A DNA stretch of 23,339 nt from Branchiostoma floridae. Taxonomy: Eukaryota > Chordata > Leptocardii > Amphioxiformes > Branchiostomatidae. Shown here one piece after another: positions 6,598 through 18,500 of the stretch. Both the position numbers and the translations under genes were made by a program. How positions within the stretch are numbered: position 1 is the stretch's first letter; every line of letters begins with the position of its first letter. Under the pieces are notes generated by a model. That model did not search any database. It was given only the letters and a program-made list of their open reading frames with translations, and was not told the DNA's origin. The stretch lies in NCBI RefSeq assembly GCF_000003815.2, contig NC_049982.1, positions 19,022,240 through 19,045,578 on the forward strand. Reading direction: 5' to 3'.

Positions 6598-9500
6598 CTG
6601 TTTGGAATAAAAGTGCATCATTATGAGGATACAGTACTAGGTATGATATGATATTCTAAAGGAATAATGAAAACTAATAAAATATTTGTTTCTTTCAACC
6701 AAAATACCCTTTTTACTGTACCATAATAAGACAATACAAAGACAATATGGCTGAACTATACTTTTTAGTAAAACATGTTTCAAGGCAAACAGTATTGTTC
6801 TTAGTTTTATAGGACTGGTATGAATATTATGTAATTGGTATCCTGCACCATCAATACAAATCAAGTCAGATCAAAAATTATTCAATCAGCATGACAGTCA
6901 TGTATGCATACAGCACTGAAATTCATTGATTTGTCCCACATTGTTTTATTATATCTGTATCTGTATCTGTATCTGTATCTATATAGCCGGTATAACCGCC
7001 ATTCGGCGTAACACACCAGCTTCGCAGGCACGCGGCGCGGCAGCAGCTGGTTATATTACACTGAACGATCCGTCACACCTAACTTTTGCACATCTAACTG
7101 CAAGCGTTCTTTAAAACTATCCAGAGAAGATGCCCCTACTGTACTTGGTGATAACAAATTCCAATCTACGATAGTTCTGGGAAAATACGAATTTTTGAAC
7201 ACATCAATCCTAGCTTGGAAACTCTGGTACTTGAAGTCATGGCTGTTTCTTGTTCTTTTTTGAGCTGGTATTAGATACTTAAAAGTCGGTACGTCCACCA
7301 GCTTATTGGTCATTTTGTACATCATGCAAAGTCTGGACATTTTCCTTCTGTCTTCAAGTGATGTCCACTGTAGATCTGTTTTCATTTTGGTAACACTAGC
7401 ATCCCTGTTGTAGTTGTTTGTACAGAATCGGGCAGCTTGGTTCTGTACCCTTTCAAGTTTATCTTTGTCTTTCTTTGTATACGGATCCCATACTGTTGCA
7501 GCATATTCAAGGTTAGGTCTTACCAGTGACGTGTATGCAAGTGATTTTACGCGGGCTGGGCATGCCCACAAGTTACGTTTGATCACTCCCAATGTCTGTT
7601 TGGCCTTGGTTGTTATTTTGTTAACATGGACACCCCACTTCAGCCCAGTTGTTAACGTAACACCTAGGTATGGGTGGCTTTTTGTGGTTGCTAATGTCTG
7701 ACCACAAAACTGGTAAGGGGACACATTTGGTGTTCGTTTGTTCGTTATGTGCATGATATAGCACTTATCAGGATTGAACTGCATAAGCCATTTCCTTTGC
7801 CATTCTTCCAGGGTGTTCAGATCTTTCTGAAGAAGTTGTGAGTCATTCTTTGCAGATACCTCTATATATAGCAGACAATCATCGGCGAATAACCTCACAC
7901 TTGAATCGAGCTGGTCTGGCAAGTCGTTTATGTACAAGAGGAAGAGCAATGGTCCCAGAACAGTCCCTTGTGGAACTCCCGATGCTACTTTAACTGGAGC
8001 TGAGGCCTTCCCTTCTACCACTACCGTTTGCTCTCTATTTGTCAGGAAAGCCTTTAACCAGTTTAATGTAGAACCTTGAATTCCATAGTACTCCAGTTTT
8101 GTTATGAGTCTGCTATGTGGGACTTTGTCGAAGGCTTTAGTGAAATCAAGTATTGCTAGATCCACCTGTCTTTTATTGTTCAGTGCCCCAGCTATGTCGT
8201 GAACTGTTAAAATAAGCTGTGTTTCTGTTGATCGCTTTGCTCTGAAACCATGCTGGTAGTCCGTTAGTATATTGTGGCCTTCCAAGTGTTTCATGATATG
8301 GCTATGAATAATGTGTTCGAGTAGTTTACAGGAAATACAGGTAAGTGAAACAGGTCTGTAGTTACTGGGAACCGCTCTATCTCCCTTTTTGAAAATGGCG
8401 CATATGTTTGCATCTCTCCAGTCTTGGGGGATTTCTCCTGTGTCAAGCGATTGTTGGAAAATGTTAGTCAAAACAGGTGCGATTTCACTGGCTGTCATTT
8501 TGAGGAACCAAGGCGGTATTTGGTCGGGCCCGGATGCTTTGGACGGATTAAGGCCTTGCAACATTTTTTCTACACCATACGTAGAAATGTCTATATGTTC
8601 CATAGGAGTGGTGCAGGGGTTTCCAAGAGATGGCATGTCTGTGGTGTCTTCTTCTGTGAATACACTTTTAAACTGTGAACTGAGTGCTATATATTACTAC
8701 TATAGAACTATATATTAAACACAACATTACCATCAGTATCAAATTGACTACGAGTTAGCATTCATAAAACATGATCAATTGAAATAGTTAGACTAAGTCT
8801 ATTATAAGTTAATTCTTTTTTTTTTTTCATTAGGCCATGTTGATTTGATTATATGGATGACATCCTCTGGGAACTCCAAAACTGATGCGAGCGAGCGAAT
8901 AAAAAAAAAGTTTGGCAAAAAAAAAAAGTTGCCTTCAGTATGAAATCAAAGTGGCCAGGAAGGTTGAACATAGGACTAAACACACTTAGTACGGTATACC
9001 AACAGTTAGGTGTAGGGACCAGTACATCCTACGGGTGCAAAACATTTTTTTCTTCTTGGACCAATCCGAAAACAGACCTGACAAAAATCAGAGGAACAGG
9101 TTTCGCCAATTACAAAATGGACACACTATGTCGGCAGGCATTTGGGGTTAACGGGGACCAAGAAGACAACAAGAGCGAAGTCATGTAGAGTTTATAGTCA
9201 ATTGTACCAAGTTTCTACAGTCAACGGTATAGAGACAGTTAGCCTTTATTACACGGAGATGTGATTTTAAAATGCCAGTGGGAGTCCAATAATCCACCAA
9301 ACAGATTTCTTTGTAGCAAAATTGACCAATTACCATTGTTTTGAGTATTGCCAGTTATCAAGTTTCCACAGACAGTCAGGTCCAGGTTCATGTCCGGACC
9401 TTGAATAGATCCTCTGGACCTGAATTTTCTGCACTGATACCACCCCCTACCAACAATAGATTTTTTTCTTTCTGTCCTTTCACATCTTATTCTTTGACTT

Positions 9501-12500
9501 TAGATTTATTTTGGCATTCTATGGCATTAGTTATCCGTTTTCTGATACTTTTTTTTTTCAATCTACGGAATATTTGTGCTCATTTTACAGCTGCTTTACA
9601 CAATTTATTGTGTGGTTGAAAACTTTTTTTTTTTTTGGAAACGGCCGAAAATTGGTGCGAGCGCGGATGTCATCCATATAATCAAATCAACATGGCCTTA
9701 CTACAGATAGGTACTGACATGGGCCTTTCATCTACTAGATATTGTTTCTAATGTTCCTCATTACAAATGAGAGTGCTTTATGTCTGGCAGTCCAGCTGTT
9801 AAGGTGTATGAACTGAGCTTTCCTGTTCCTCAGCTAATGTACATTGTACCATAGTGTCTTATAATTATAAGGTGGAAGTAAGACGTGGCAGGAGTGAGAT
9901 GTGTCTTGTAATTTTCCTTTTACTTCCATTAGTTATTATTCCCTTCTTCTAGACTCAATGGTGGGCATGAGCGAATGGGGACTGTTCAGGCAAATCTTTT
10001 GTACTCTTTCCAATGACAAACAGAATGTAAGAAAAGACTAGTTGCCCATGTTGGCTGTCCAGGCCATTGACAATTTTATCCAATAACGTTAGTACAGTCA
10101 TCATGTTCAAATTTTGATGGCTAAAATTTCTAACATTATATACTAGCCAGAAAAAACAGGTCTGACTCAACAAGAAATCAAATACTTACAGTTTTGAAAA
10201 TTTCCTGACAAATATAACACAACCATATATACATGCATGTCCATTTAACACATTACATGATCGGGTTCTTGACTTTTGGTCTTGTGCCAACATTCACTTC
10301 CTGTCAGCCTGCTAATTTAAAAAGTAATTTGGACACAGACCAGCTAAACCTTTGCATCCTGCTAGTCTCTAGTCACAACTGGATCAGGGCCAGCAGAAAC
10401 AAATTTGAACACACACCAAGACAAACAAACAGACCAAAAAAGTACCTTGAAGTTCGTTTTCACGGAAGTATTATTAGAACAAATAGAAATATTACTGCCA
10501 CCAAAGACAATACAGTAGAAGCCAGTTAATTGCACAACGGATTAACACACACTTCTGTTAACTGCACGGAATCCCCAAATCCCAAACTGGTTTGGTCCTG
10601 CAAGATAACTTCGCATTATTGCACCAGCCGGATAATTGCACGAAATTCACGGGCAAATAGGCCGTGCAATTAAGCGGCTTCTACTGTATACCGTTATAAA
10701 TGAAATGCCCATCCTTTATAGCTCAACAGTTACATGCAATATAGCATTACCTGTCTACCAGTTCCCTGTTGGATTCCAGCACGACATCCCTGAGTTGAGG
10801 TTTCAGCTGTGAGTTTAGGAAGTCTTCAGTAACACCAGCTGCCAGATCTTCATGTGCTGCCGTCAGGCCATGAGGTAATCGTGGGGAGTATATCACAGGC
10901 ACCTTCCAAATAAGGAATTAAAAAAAAGTTGTCAGTAAAACTAGCCCCATATTTGTGCTTTTAGAACATTGTATAAAGGGTGAGCACCTTAGGAAGTAAA
11001 GTTACTTATTCATTTGGGTCTAAAAATCATGATGAATAAAGTACTACAAGAAACTTTTCATAATAAACTTCACCCACTGCACAGTTTTCTACTCAGAAAT
11101 ACTGGTATTGTACATTCATATTAATATTACTTTTTTTTATTAGTTTATTGTACATTCAACCCAAAGGATAACTGGAAGTGACTGGTGAAAAAACATCAAG
11201 CAATCATTCGCAGGCATCATAGTCTGATGCAAAGCAGCTAAAGACATTGACAGTTCACGCCAGGTTGGTCTGGGTGTACTCCCTCCAGTTGGTTCTGGAG
11301 ACCCCCAACTCTTTGAGTGTGTTGAAGATCTGATCTTCCCATCTCTCTTTTGGGCGGCTTCTTGGGCGTTTCCAAGCAGTGTTTGGGTCCGAGGTTGTCA
11401 GTTTTATCACGTCCTGAGTGGGAACTGCTCTTGATGTGTGTCCTTAGAAAGTCATCCTTTGTTTGGCAATTCTAGAATTGATTAGCCTGGGTACCATCCG
11501 GAAAGTAGTTTGCTCTGGTGATCATTACATACTATATACAGTCGCTTCTAGCTCTGACATTCATTATACACTATATACAGTCGCTTCTCTGCTGTTCCGT
11601 CTGGGAACGCGGACCATCTTAACGTCTGGAATCGTCGAAATTTTGGACGCAGGCGCTGATTGGTCACCACATGAGCAAATTATGGAATGGGTTCAAGCGA
11701 TCGTTCGAACAGGCGTTCCAACACCGGACAAGCCCTCTGTCTGCTTGCGGGAGGCCTTTTGTCATCAAACGAGTGCTCTAGATAGAACCTATTCCTTGAT
11801 TTGCTCATTAACGTACGTTAGCACCAAACGGTTTGAATGTGCAGGTCTCCAGACGGATAGCAGAAGCGAACATAGGAGCGAACTACTATCCGGATGGTAC
11901 CCAGGCTAGGAATTGATAACATCATGAACAATAACACAGACCAATGGGCACAATGGTTGTGACCTCTCTGTTACCTGTGCGGTTTGGTTTCCGTGCTCTG
12001 ACAGCACCTCGATGAGGATGTCTGGTACCAGCTCCTCCTCCATCATCTCCTCTATGAGAGAGTCTACATAGTTCTGAGCAAACCTGCGGTCTGACTGGAA
12101 GTGGAGGGCTGCTGACATACCCTGGTCAAAGGGAATAGGACAAAATCCAAGCTGTCAGTTTATGGATAAAAGAAAGTTGTTTTCATTTTTGCATTAAACT
12201 TTCAAACAGGCTTTGTTCAGATTGATTAAAGACTGGTCTACAATTCTGAAAAGTGTTAAAGTTAAAACCCTTAAACTGTCAGAGTTTCAGCCCAATAAGA
12301 TTCTCTCAGTGTCAGGTTTTGACCGCTGACGTCCAAATAAAAAACCTTGAACAAGGCCGACGCCCCTAATTTCCAGGTTTCTCGCGCTACATGCAAGCAA
12401 AGCAGTTACTTTGGGGAATGCCCTATCCTGGTTATATCCAGGCATGCATGGCACACAGGGCATATATTTGTATGCCAGATATATCAGGGCTTGGCAGTGT

Positions 12501-15500
12501 AAGGGTTGTAACAGTAATATGTAATTGATTTGTCTTGTTCAGTAACTGTTGCAGAATGCCTTTGAAGTTCTTGTTGTTACATTGTTACAAGAAAACTTGT
12601 CTTGTGTACAAGTTTTAACTAGTAACTTATCAACAAATTACCAAGTTATTAACTAGCATCTGCCATTGCTCTGTGGGTTTATGCTTCTGATTTCATTGAT
12701 AACGTATAAAATGTTTTGTTCAACTTGTTTTTTTTTTGCTTTAAGGAGCAAGTGTTCTTAAAAAGTGTTCTGTACTTAGCATTACTCAAAATTATTTTAA
12801 CTTTACATAATTGCAAGTCTTTGATTACATTCTGATATATCAAACTATTGAAGTGCAAAAGCTTCACTTAGTTTACAAAAATAATCACTATTTCTAGTAA
12901 AAAATTTGTATCATAGAAAATGTTGGCAATTATTTAACTTGCCTTACATGACAAAATATGAATATTACACCTTAGACTAATGAAGGCAAACATCCACAGA
13001 AAGCTATACATCAATGGCAGCACAAGTTAATAACGTGACCACTTGTAGACAAGTTACCACTTTGGGCGCGTCGGTTTTTAGAACGCCAATCAGGACATCA
13101 GGAATGGCCTCGTCGTCCAGGAAGGTGTTGATGAAACTGACCACAAAGTTCCTGAGTACGCGGTCATAGTGAAGTCTCTGTCAAGTGTAACAGTGCAGCA
13201 GAAAAAACAATAGAAATGATTAACATTGTAGCATTATAGTAGTTTTACTCAGGAGAGCATATAACAGTGCACAAGAAGAAGAATGTTATATAAGTTGCAC
13301 ATGTATCTTTTTCTCCTACAGATAAGCTATTATATGATCTCTAGCTCTACTGCTGACTGTTGTTTTGTACTACCTTCTATCTACATACTAAGTAGGCTTA
13401 GGAAAGTGGTGATTAGATAGATCACTACTATTGTTCTTTCAAAATGTTAGAACATTGCAGAAACTAAAGCTGCAATACGTTACCCGGTAAACAAACTTTT
13501 GTCCTCTACACCTACATGTAGTCCAACAGCATTAGCTTAGTAGGTGTTCTACATTTTAGTTACTAGTACATTGAGTCAGACTTTGTTGTCTGCTGCTTGG
13601 CAAAGACTAGCTATTACCATCTACTGAAAGCAGTTCTTCATTTGAGCTGACGAGTATGCTGAGATGTAGACCTACATATCAAGGATTTGTTCCTACGAGG
13701 GTCTACACTAAGATGGGATATGGCTGGGCAGTTACCGCAGTCGTCTCAGGAGCCAGTAGATCTGTGAGTGCCTTAGGAATAAGACTTTCTGACAGGTATC
13801 CATCAATGTAGCCCTCTGCCATGTCATAGGCAAACAACTCGTCCAGAGCGGATGTGTCCGGTTGGGAGGGCCCAGAGTCGGTTATTCCTCCACCCACATG
13901 GGCGGGGTCACGTGAGGGCGTCGTCTGTGTGTGGGGGGAGGGAGTGTTCTGTCTGGTCAAAGGTCGCAGCTTCAAACTTTGTTTGTGAAACTTGACGGTC
14001 TTGTTTTTTCCGGGTACTTGTCGTTTGTCAAGGTCAGTTACAATGTCATGTTTTATGAGGTCAGGAGTGTGGTTCTCAGAAGAGGAGGAACATTCCTAAA
14101 TGATGATGACAACAAAATACAAGGGATTGGGAAGACACCAATCTTAATGATGAAAAGGACAGAAGAAGTGATATGATTATGAACTTGTCATGTCAATGTG
14201 AAATGCAATGTAATGGTCAACCAACAGTAATACTGTACATGTAGTAGCATTTTTTCTTCTGCCATGGCTAAACTCTGTAAAGAATACACATTTGATTTAA
14301 AAAAAAGTAATTTCAGTATCTAGAAGATTCAACCATCAGATTTATAGAGTATCTTTCACAATGACACACTATAAGAGATGGAAATCAATACTAAGCGAGT
14401 TCTAAATAAATCTCAATATTTTTCCAATTAACTTACCATATAACCTGATCATGCACTATGCATAATTTCAATTTATACCAAATTAAACTACTATCATAAA
14501 TTGTGACCTATTCATTTTCTTGGACCTTCTTCTTACGGTTGCAGAAAACTATGTAAAGCTTAAGCTGTAATCACCTTCCTGGTGCTGTATCCCCGGAAGG
14601 TCTTTTGGATGGCAGTTGCAGCTTGACTAGGATCTGCTAGGGGGCGCCTCATGACTGGGCTGTAGGACGGTTTGTGCTGGTCGGGATGGATGTACTGAAA
14701 CAGGCAGCGGTTATGTTACTGTTTATTGCCATCCAACATGTGTGTTACAGTTAAGTGAGGATAAAGATTTGAATTGCCTTAATTGGTTAAATTAACTTCA
14801 AAATGCTTTTAAAAATAGAGACCTCCCTGGCCTTTATATAGCAATAGGCCTTTTCACATTTTTACAAGACTGTTCACTCTTCTCATTGAAATGTCGAAAA
14901 TGGCATTTTTTTGATCGAAAAATAAATCGGCTTTATTTTCAGTGAAAACTACCTGGTTGTTAAGGAAAATTCCTCTTTTAACCATAGCCAAAAAATTGCA
15001 ACTTATTATTTTCGTTCCCATTGGTAATGCATTACAGGGCAGGTAACAAACGTTACCAGTAACGTTTGTTACAACAGTAGACTTTACCCTGTTTTCTTCG
15101 AAAGGATTTACCTTATTGACTACATCATCTAGGTATAAGTGGATGTCCCTAGGGACATTTGAAAAGTGGGCAGCTTTTTTTACACCAGGCCAAATAGAAA
15201 GCTTAGACAGCATCGAACAATGGTAACGTTTGTTACAGTCATTTATGTACAACATTTTGTTACGCAAGGTGGGATACAGTCAACAACCTTTTCTTGTTTC
15301 TTTAGAAAGCCAGAAAAACAGTACAGCGTCACAAAAACGGTCATTTCTAGTCTTATATGTGGACAATATATCCGCGGCAACCATCGCACTCGTGGTGGTA
15401 ACGTTTGTTACCGAATCTGGCGACAGGCATAAACCACCTCACACAGCCTCCAAGATCAGTCACAAGAGCGATATGACGTGATCAGACAGAGGGCCTGGGT

Positions 15501-18500
15501 AGCTGGTTTCACCTGCCGAACAATCATTCTGGGAACTGAATTGTTACATATTTGGCTACTATTTGAATTCTTCGTTTCTTCTCAGGCGACAGCCATTTTT
15601 TAGGGTGTGAAATCCCACCCGTGGCTATAATGATCTTCTAAGTCATCAACCAATACGAATGTTGTGGTGCATCTTTTGTACAACATTACAGGGATTGTGG
15701 AAAAATGAAGGAACCAGTGATGTTGTCTGTAATTTGCTCCATATCAAGGCGTAAAGTCAGGCGACATCATTTCGACATTTAAATGAGAACGAGCCTGTTG
15801 TGTTTGCATGGGATGAATTCGAAGTCATTGCATTTTCCTGCCCAAAATTTTGAAAACAGTTATTGTGGTTTAATTTTTTTTTCATCATAGACATCACATA
15901 TTTCTTTCCACAACCAATTTCAAGTTACCAAAAACTTCACACTAGTAAGTATCTTAGAACATATTATCACCTACTTGTNNNNNNNNNNNNNNNNNNNNNN
16001 NNNNNNNNNNNNNNNNNNNNNNNNNNNNNNNNNNNNNNNNNNNNNNNNNNNNNNNNNNNNNNNNNNNNNNNNNNNNNNNNNNNNNNNNNNNNNNNNNNNN
16101 NNNNNNNNNNNNNNNNNNNNNNNNNNNNNNNNNNNNNNNNNNNNNNNNNNNNNNNNNNNNNNNNNNNNNNNNNNNNNNNNNNNNNNNNNNNNNNNNNNNN
16201 NNNNNNNNNNNNNNNNNNNNNNNNNNNNNNNNNNNNNNNNNNNNNNNNNNNNNNNNNNNNNNNNNNNNNNNNNNNNNNNNNNNNNNNNNNNNNNNNNNNN
16301 NNNNNNNNNNNNNNNNNNNNNNNNNNNNNNNNNNNNNNNNNNNNNNNNNNNNNNNNNNNNNNNNNNNNNNNNNNNNNNNNNNNNNNNNNNNNNNNNNNNN
16401 NNNNNNNNNNNNNNNNNNNNNNNNNNNNNNNNNNNNNNNNNNNNNNNNNNNNNNNNNNNNNNNNNNNNNNNNNNNNNNNNNNNNNNNNNNNNNNNNNNNN
16501 NNNNNNNNNNNNNNNNNNNNNNNNNNNNNNNNNNNNNNNNNNNNNNNNNNNNNNNNNNNNNNNNNNNNNNNNNNNNNNNNNNNNNNNNNNNNNNNNNNNN
16601 NNNNNNNNNNNNNNNNNNNNNNNNNNNNNNNNNNNNNNNNNNNNNNNNNNNNNNNNNNNNNNNNNNNNNNNNNNNNNNNNNNNNNNNNNNNNNNNNNNNN
16701 NNNNNNNNNNNNNNNNNNNNNNNNNNNNNNNNNNNNNNNNNNNNNNNNNNNNNNNNNNNNNNNNNNNNNNNNNNNNNNNNNNNNNNNNNNNNNNNNNNNN
16801 NNNNNNNNNNNNNNNNNNNNNNNNNNNNNNNNNNNNNNNNNNNNNNNNNNNNNNNNNNNNNNNNNNNNNNNNNNNNNNNNNNNNNNNNNNNNNNNNNNNN
16901 NNNNNNNNNNNNNNNNNNCTGTTCCGTATTATGCCCCCCAAATCCAGTACAAACGTGTGAGCTGAATTTTTTCCAACGTGTTAGCGACCCCCTACGGTCA
17001 CCCCTAGTAGTACGGTGCGCTTGCAAATCGAAGCGAGCGACCCCGGGAGAGTGACCTTATCGGCTTGTCCATATTACTGGAGAGAATCCTAGCTGCTCTA
17101 GTAACGATGTTTTTGCAGTCCCTTCCAAGATACGGGCTAGCTAGTTAGCCACTGGATTCTGATAGTGTCAAATCAAGTCAAGCCAACTCAACGCTTATTG
17201 CATGACAATTCTAACAGGCACAACAATGTAAGGCAAAACATTGTTTAGTTAGGACTACTGGCTAGTTAATATGTTAATCAAGTACAAACTAGAGAATCCT
17301 AGCTGCTCTAGCAACAATGTTTTCGCAGTCCCTTTCCTCATACGAACTAGCTATCTGTTGGACTTTGATGGTGTCAAGCCAATTCCACGTTTATTGCATG
17401 ACAATTGTTACAGGTGCAATGTAAGGCAAAGCATTGTGTAAGACTACTGGCTAGTTATGTTAATCTTAGACTGGCACATTCTATAAACGTGGATTCTAAA
17501 CTGTACAATATTGTTAGAATAAGACACAATAAGGTATTTTATCTCTATTACACGGCTAAATATGCTGATGTTGTCGTTATTTTCGACTTCGCAAATAGCT
17601 ATATTAGATTTTGTACTCACCTGGATAGGGAGAGATCATGTTGCCATCTGTAATGGCTCGTTCTCATTTAAATGTCGAAATGCTGTCGCCTGACTTTACG
17701 CCTTGATATGGAGCAAATTATAGACAACATCACTGGTTCCTTCATTTTTCCACAACCCCTGTAATATTTTACAAATGATGCACCACAACATTCGTATTGG
17801 TTGATGACTTAAAAGATTATTATAGCCACGGGTGGGATTTCACACCCTAAAAAATGGCTGTCGCCTGAGAAGAAACGAAGAATTCAAATAGTAGCCAAAA
17901 ATTTAACAATTCAGTTCCCAGAATGATTGTTCGGCAGGTGAAATCAGCTACCCAGGCCCTCTGTCCGATCACGTCAGATCGCTACTATCACTGATCTTGG
18001 AGGCTGTGTGAGGTGGTTTATGCCTGTCGCCAGATTCTGTAACAAACGTTACCACCACTAGTACGATGGTTGCCACGGTTATATTATGCACGTATAAGAC
18101 TAGAAATGGCCGTTTTTGTGACGCTGTACAGTTTTTCTGGCTTTCTAAAGAAACAAGAAAGGGTTGTTGACTGTCATTTGTATCCCACCTTGCTTAACAA
18201 AATGTTGTACAGAAATGACTGTAACAAACGTTACCATTGTTCGATGTTGTCTAGGCTTTCTATTTGACCTGGTGTAAAAAAGCTGCCCACTTTTCAAATG
18301 TCCCTAGGGGCATTCACTTATACCTAAATGATGTAGTCAATAAGGTAAGTCCTTTCGAAGAAAACAGGGTAAAGTCTACTGTTGTAACAAACGTTACAGG
18401 TAACGTAATGCATTACCAATGGGACCGAAAATAATAAGTTGCCATTTTTTGGCTATGGTTAAAAGAGGAATTTTCCCAAACAACCAAGTAGTTTTCAGTG

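Larger units (their letters stand above)
15794..17656. other. Spacer between the two inverted element copies, with gap
   Basis: About 1.86 kb, half of it the gap at 15979-16918. After the gap come unremarkable sequence and the 210-bp direct repeat described separately. No coding region was found. Confidence 0.6.

Noticed and set aside
7414-8718. Plus-strand ORFs across the retrotransposon
   Set aside because: Antisense shadows of the reverse transcriptase frame.
11463-11909. 148-residue plus-strand ORF
   Set aside because: It coincides with the hAT-like MITE and has no transposase or other domain character.
14854-15267. 137-residue minus-strand ORF and its counterpart at 18070-18661
   Set aside because: Both lie within the paired inverted-terminal-repeat element copies. 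The readings are not conserved as one frame between copies, and no domain is visible.
15863-17054. ORFs of 324-365 residues
   Set aside because: Almost wholly N bases of the assembly gap.
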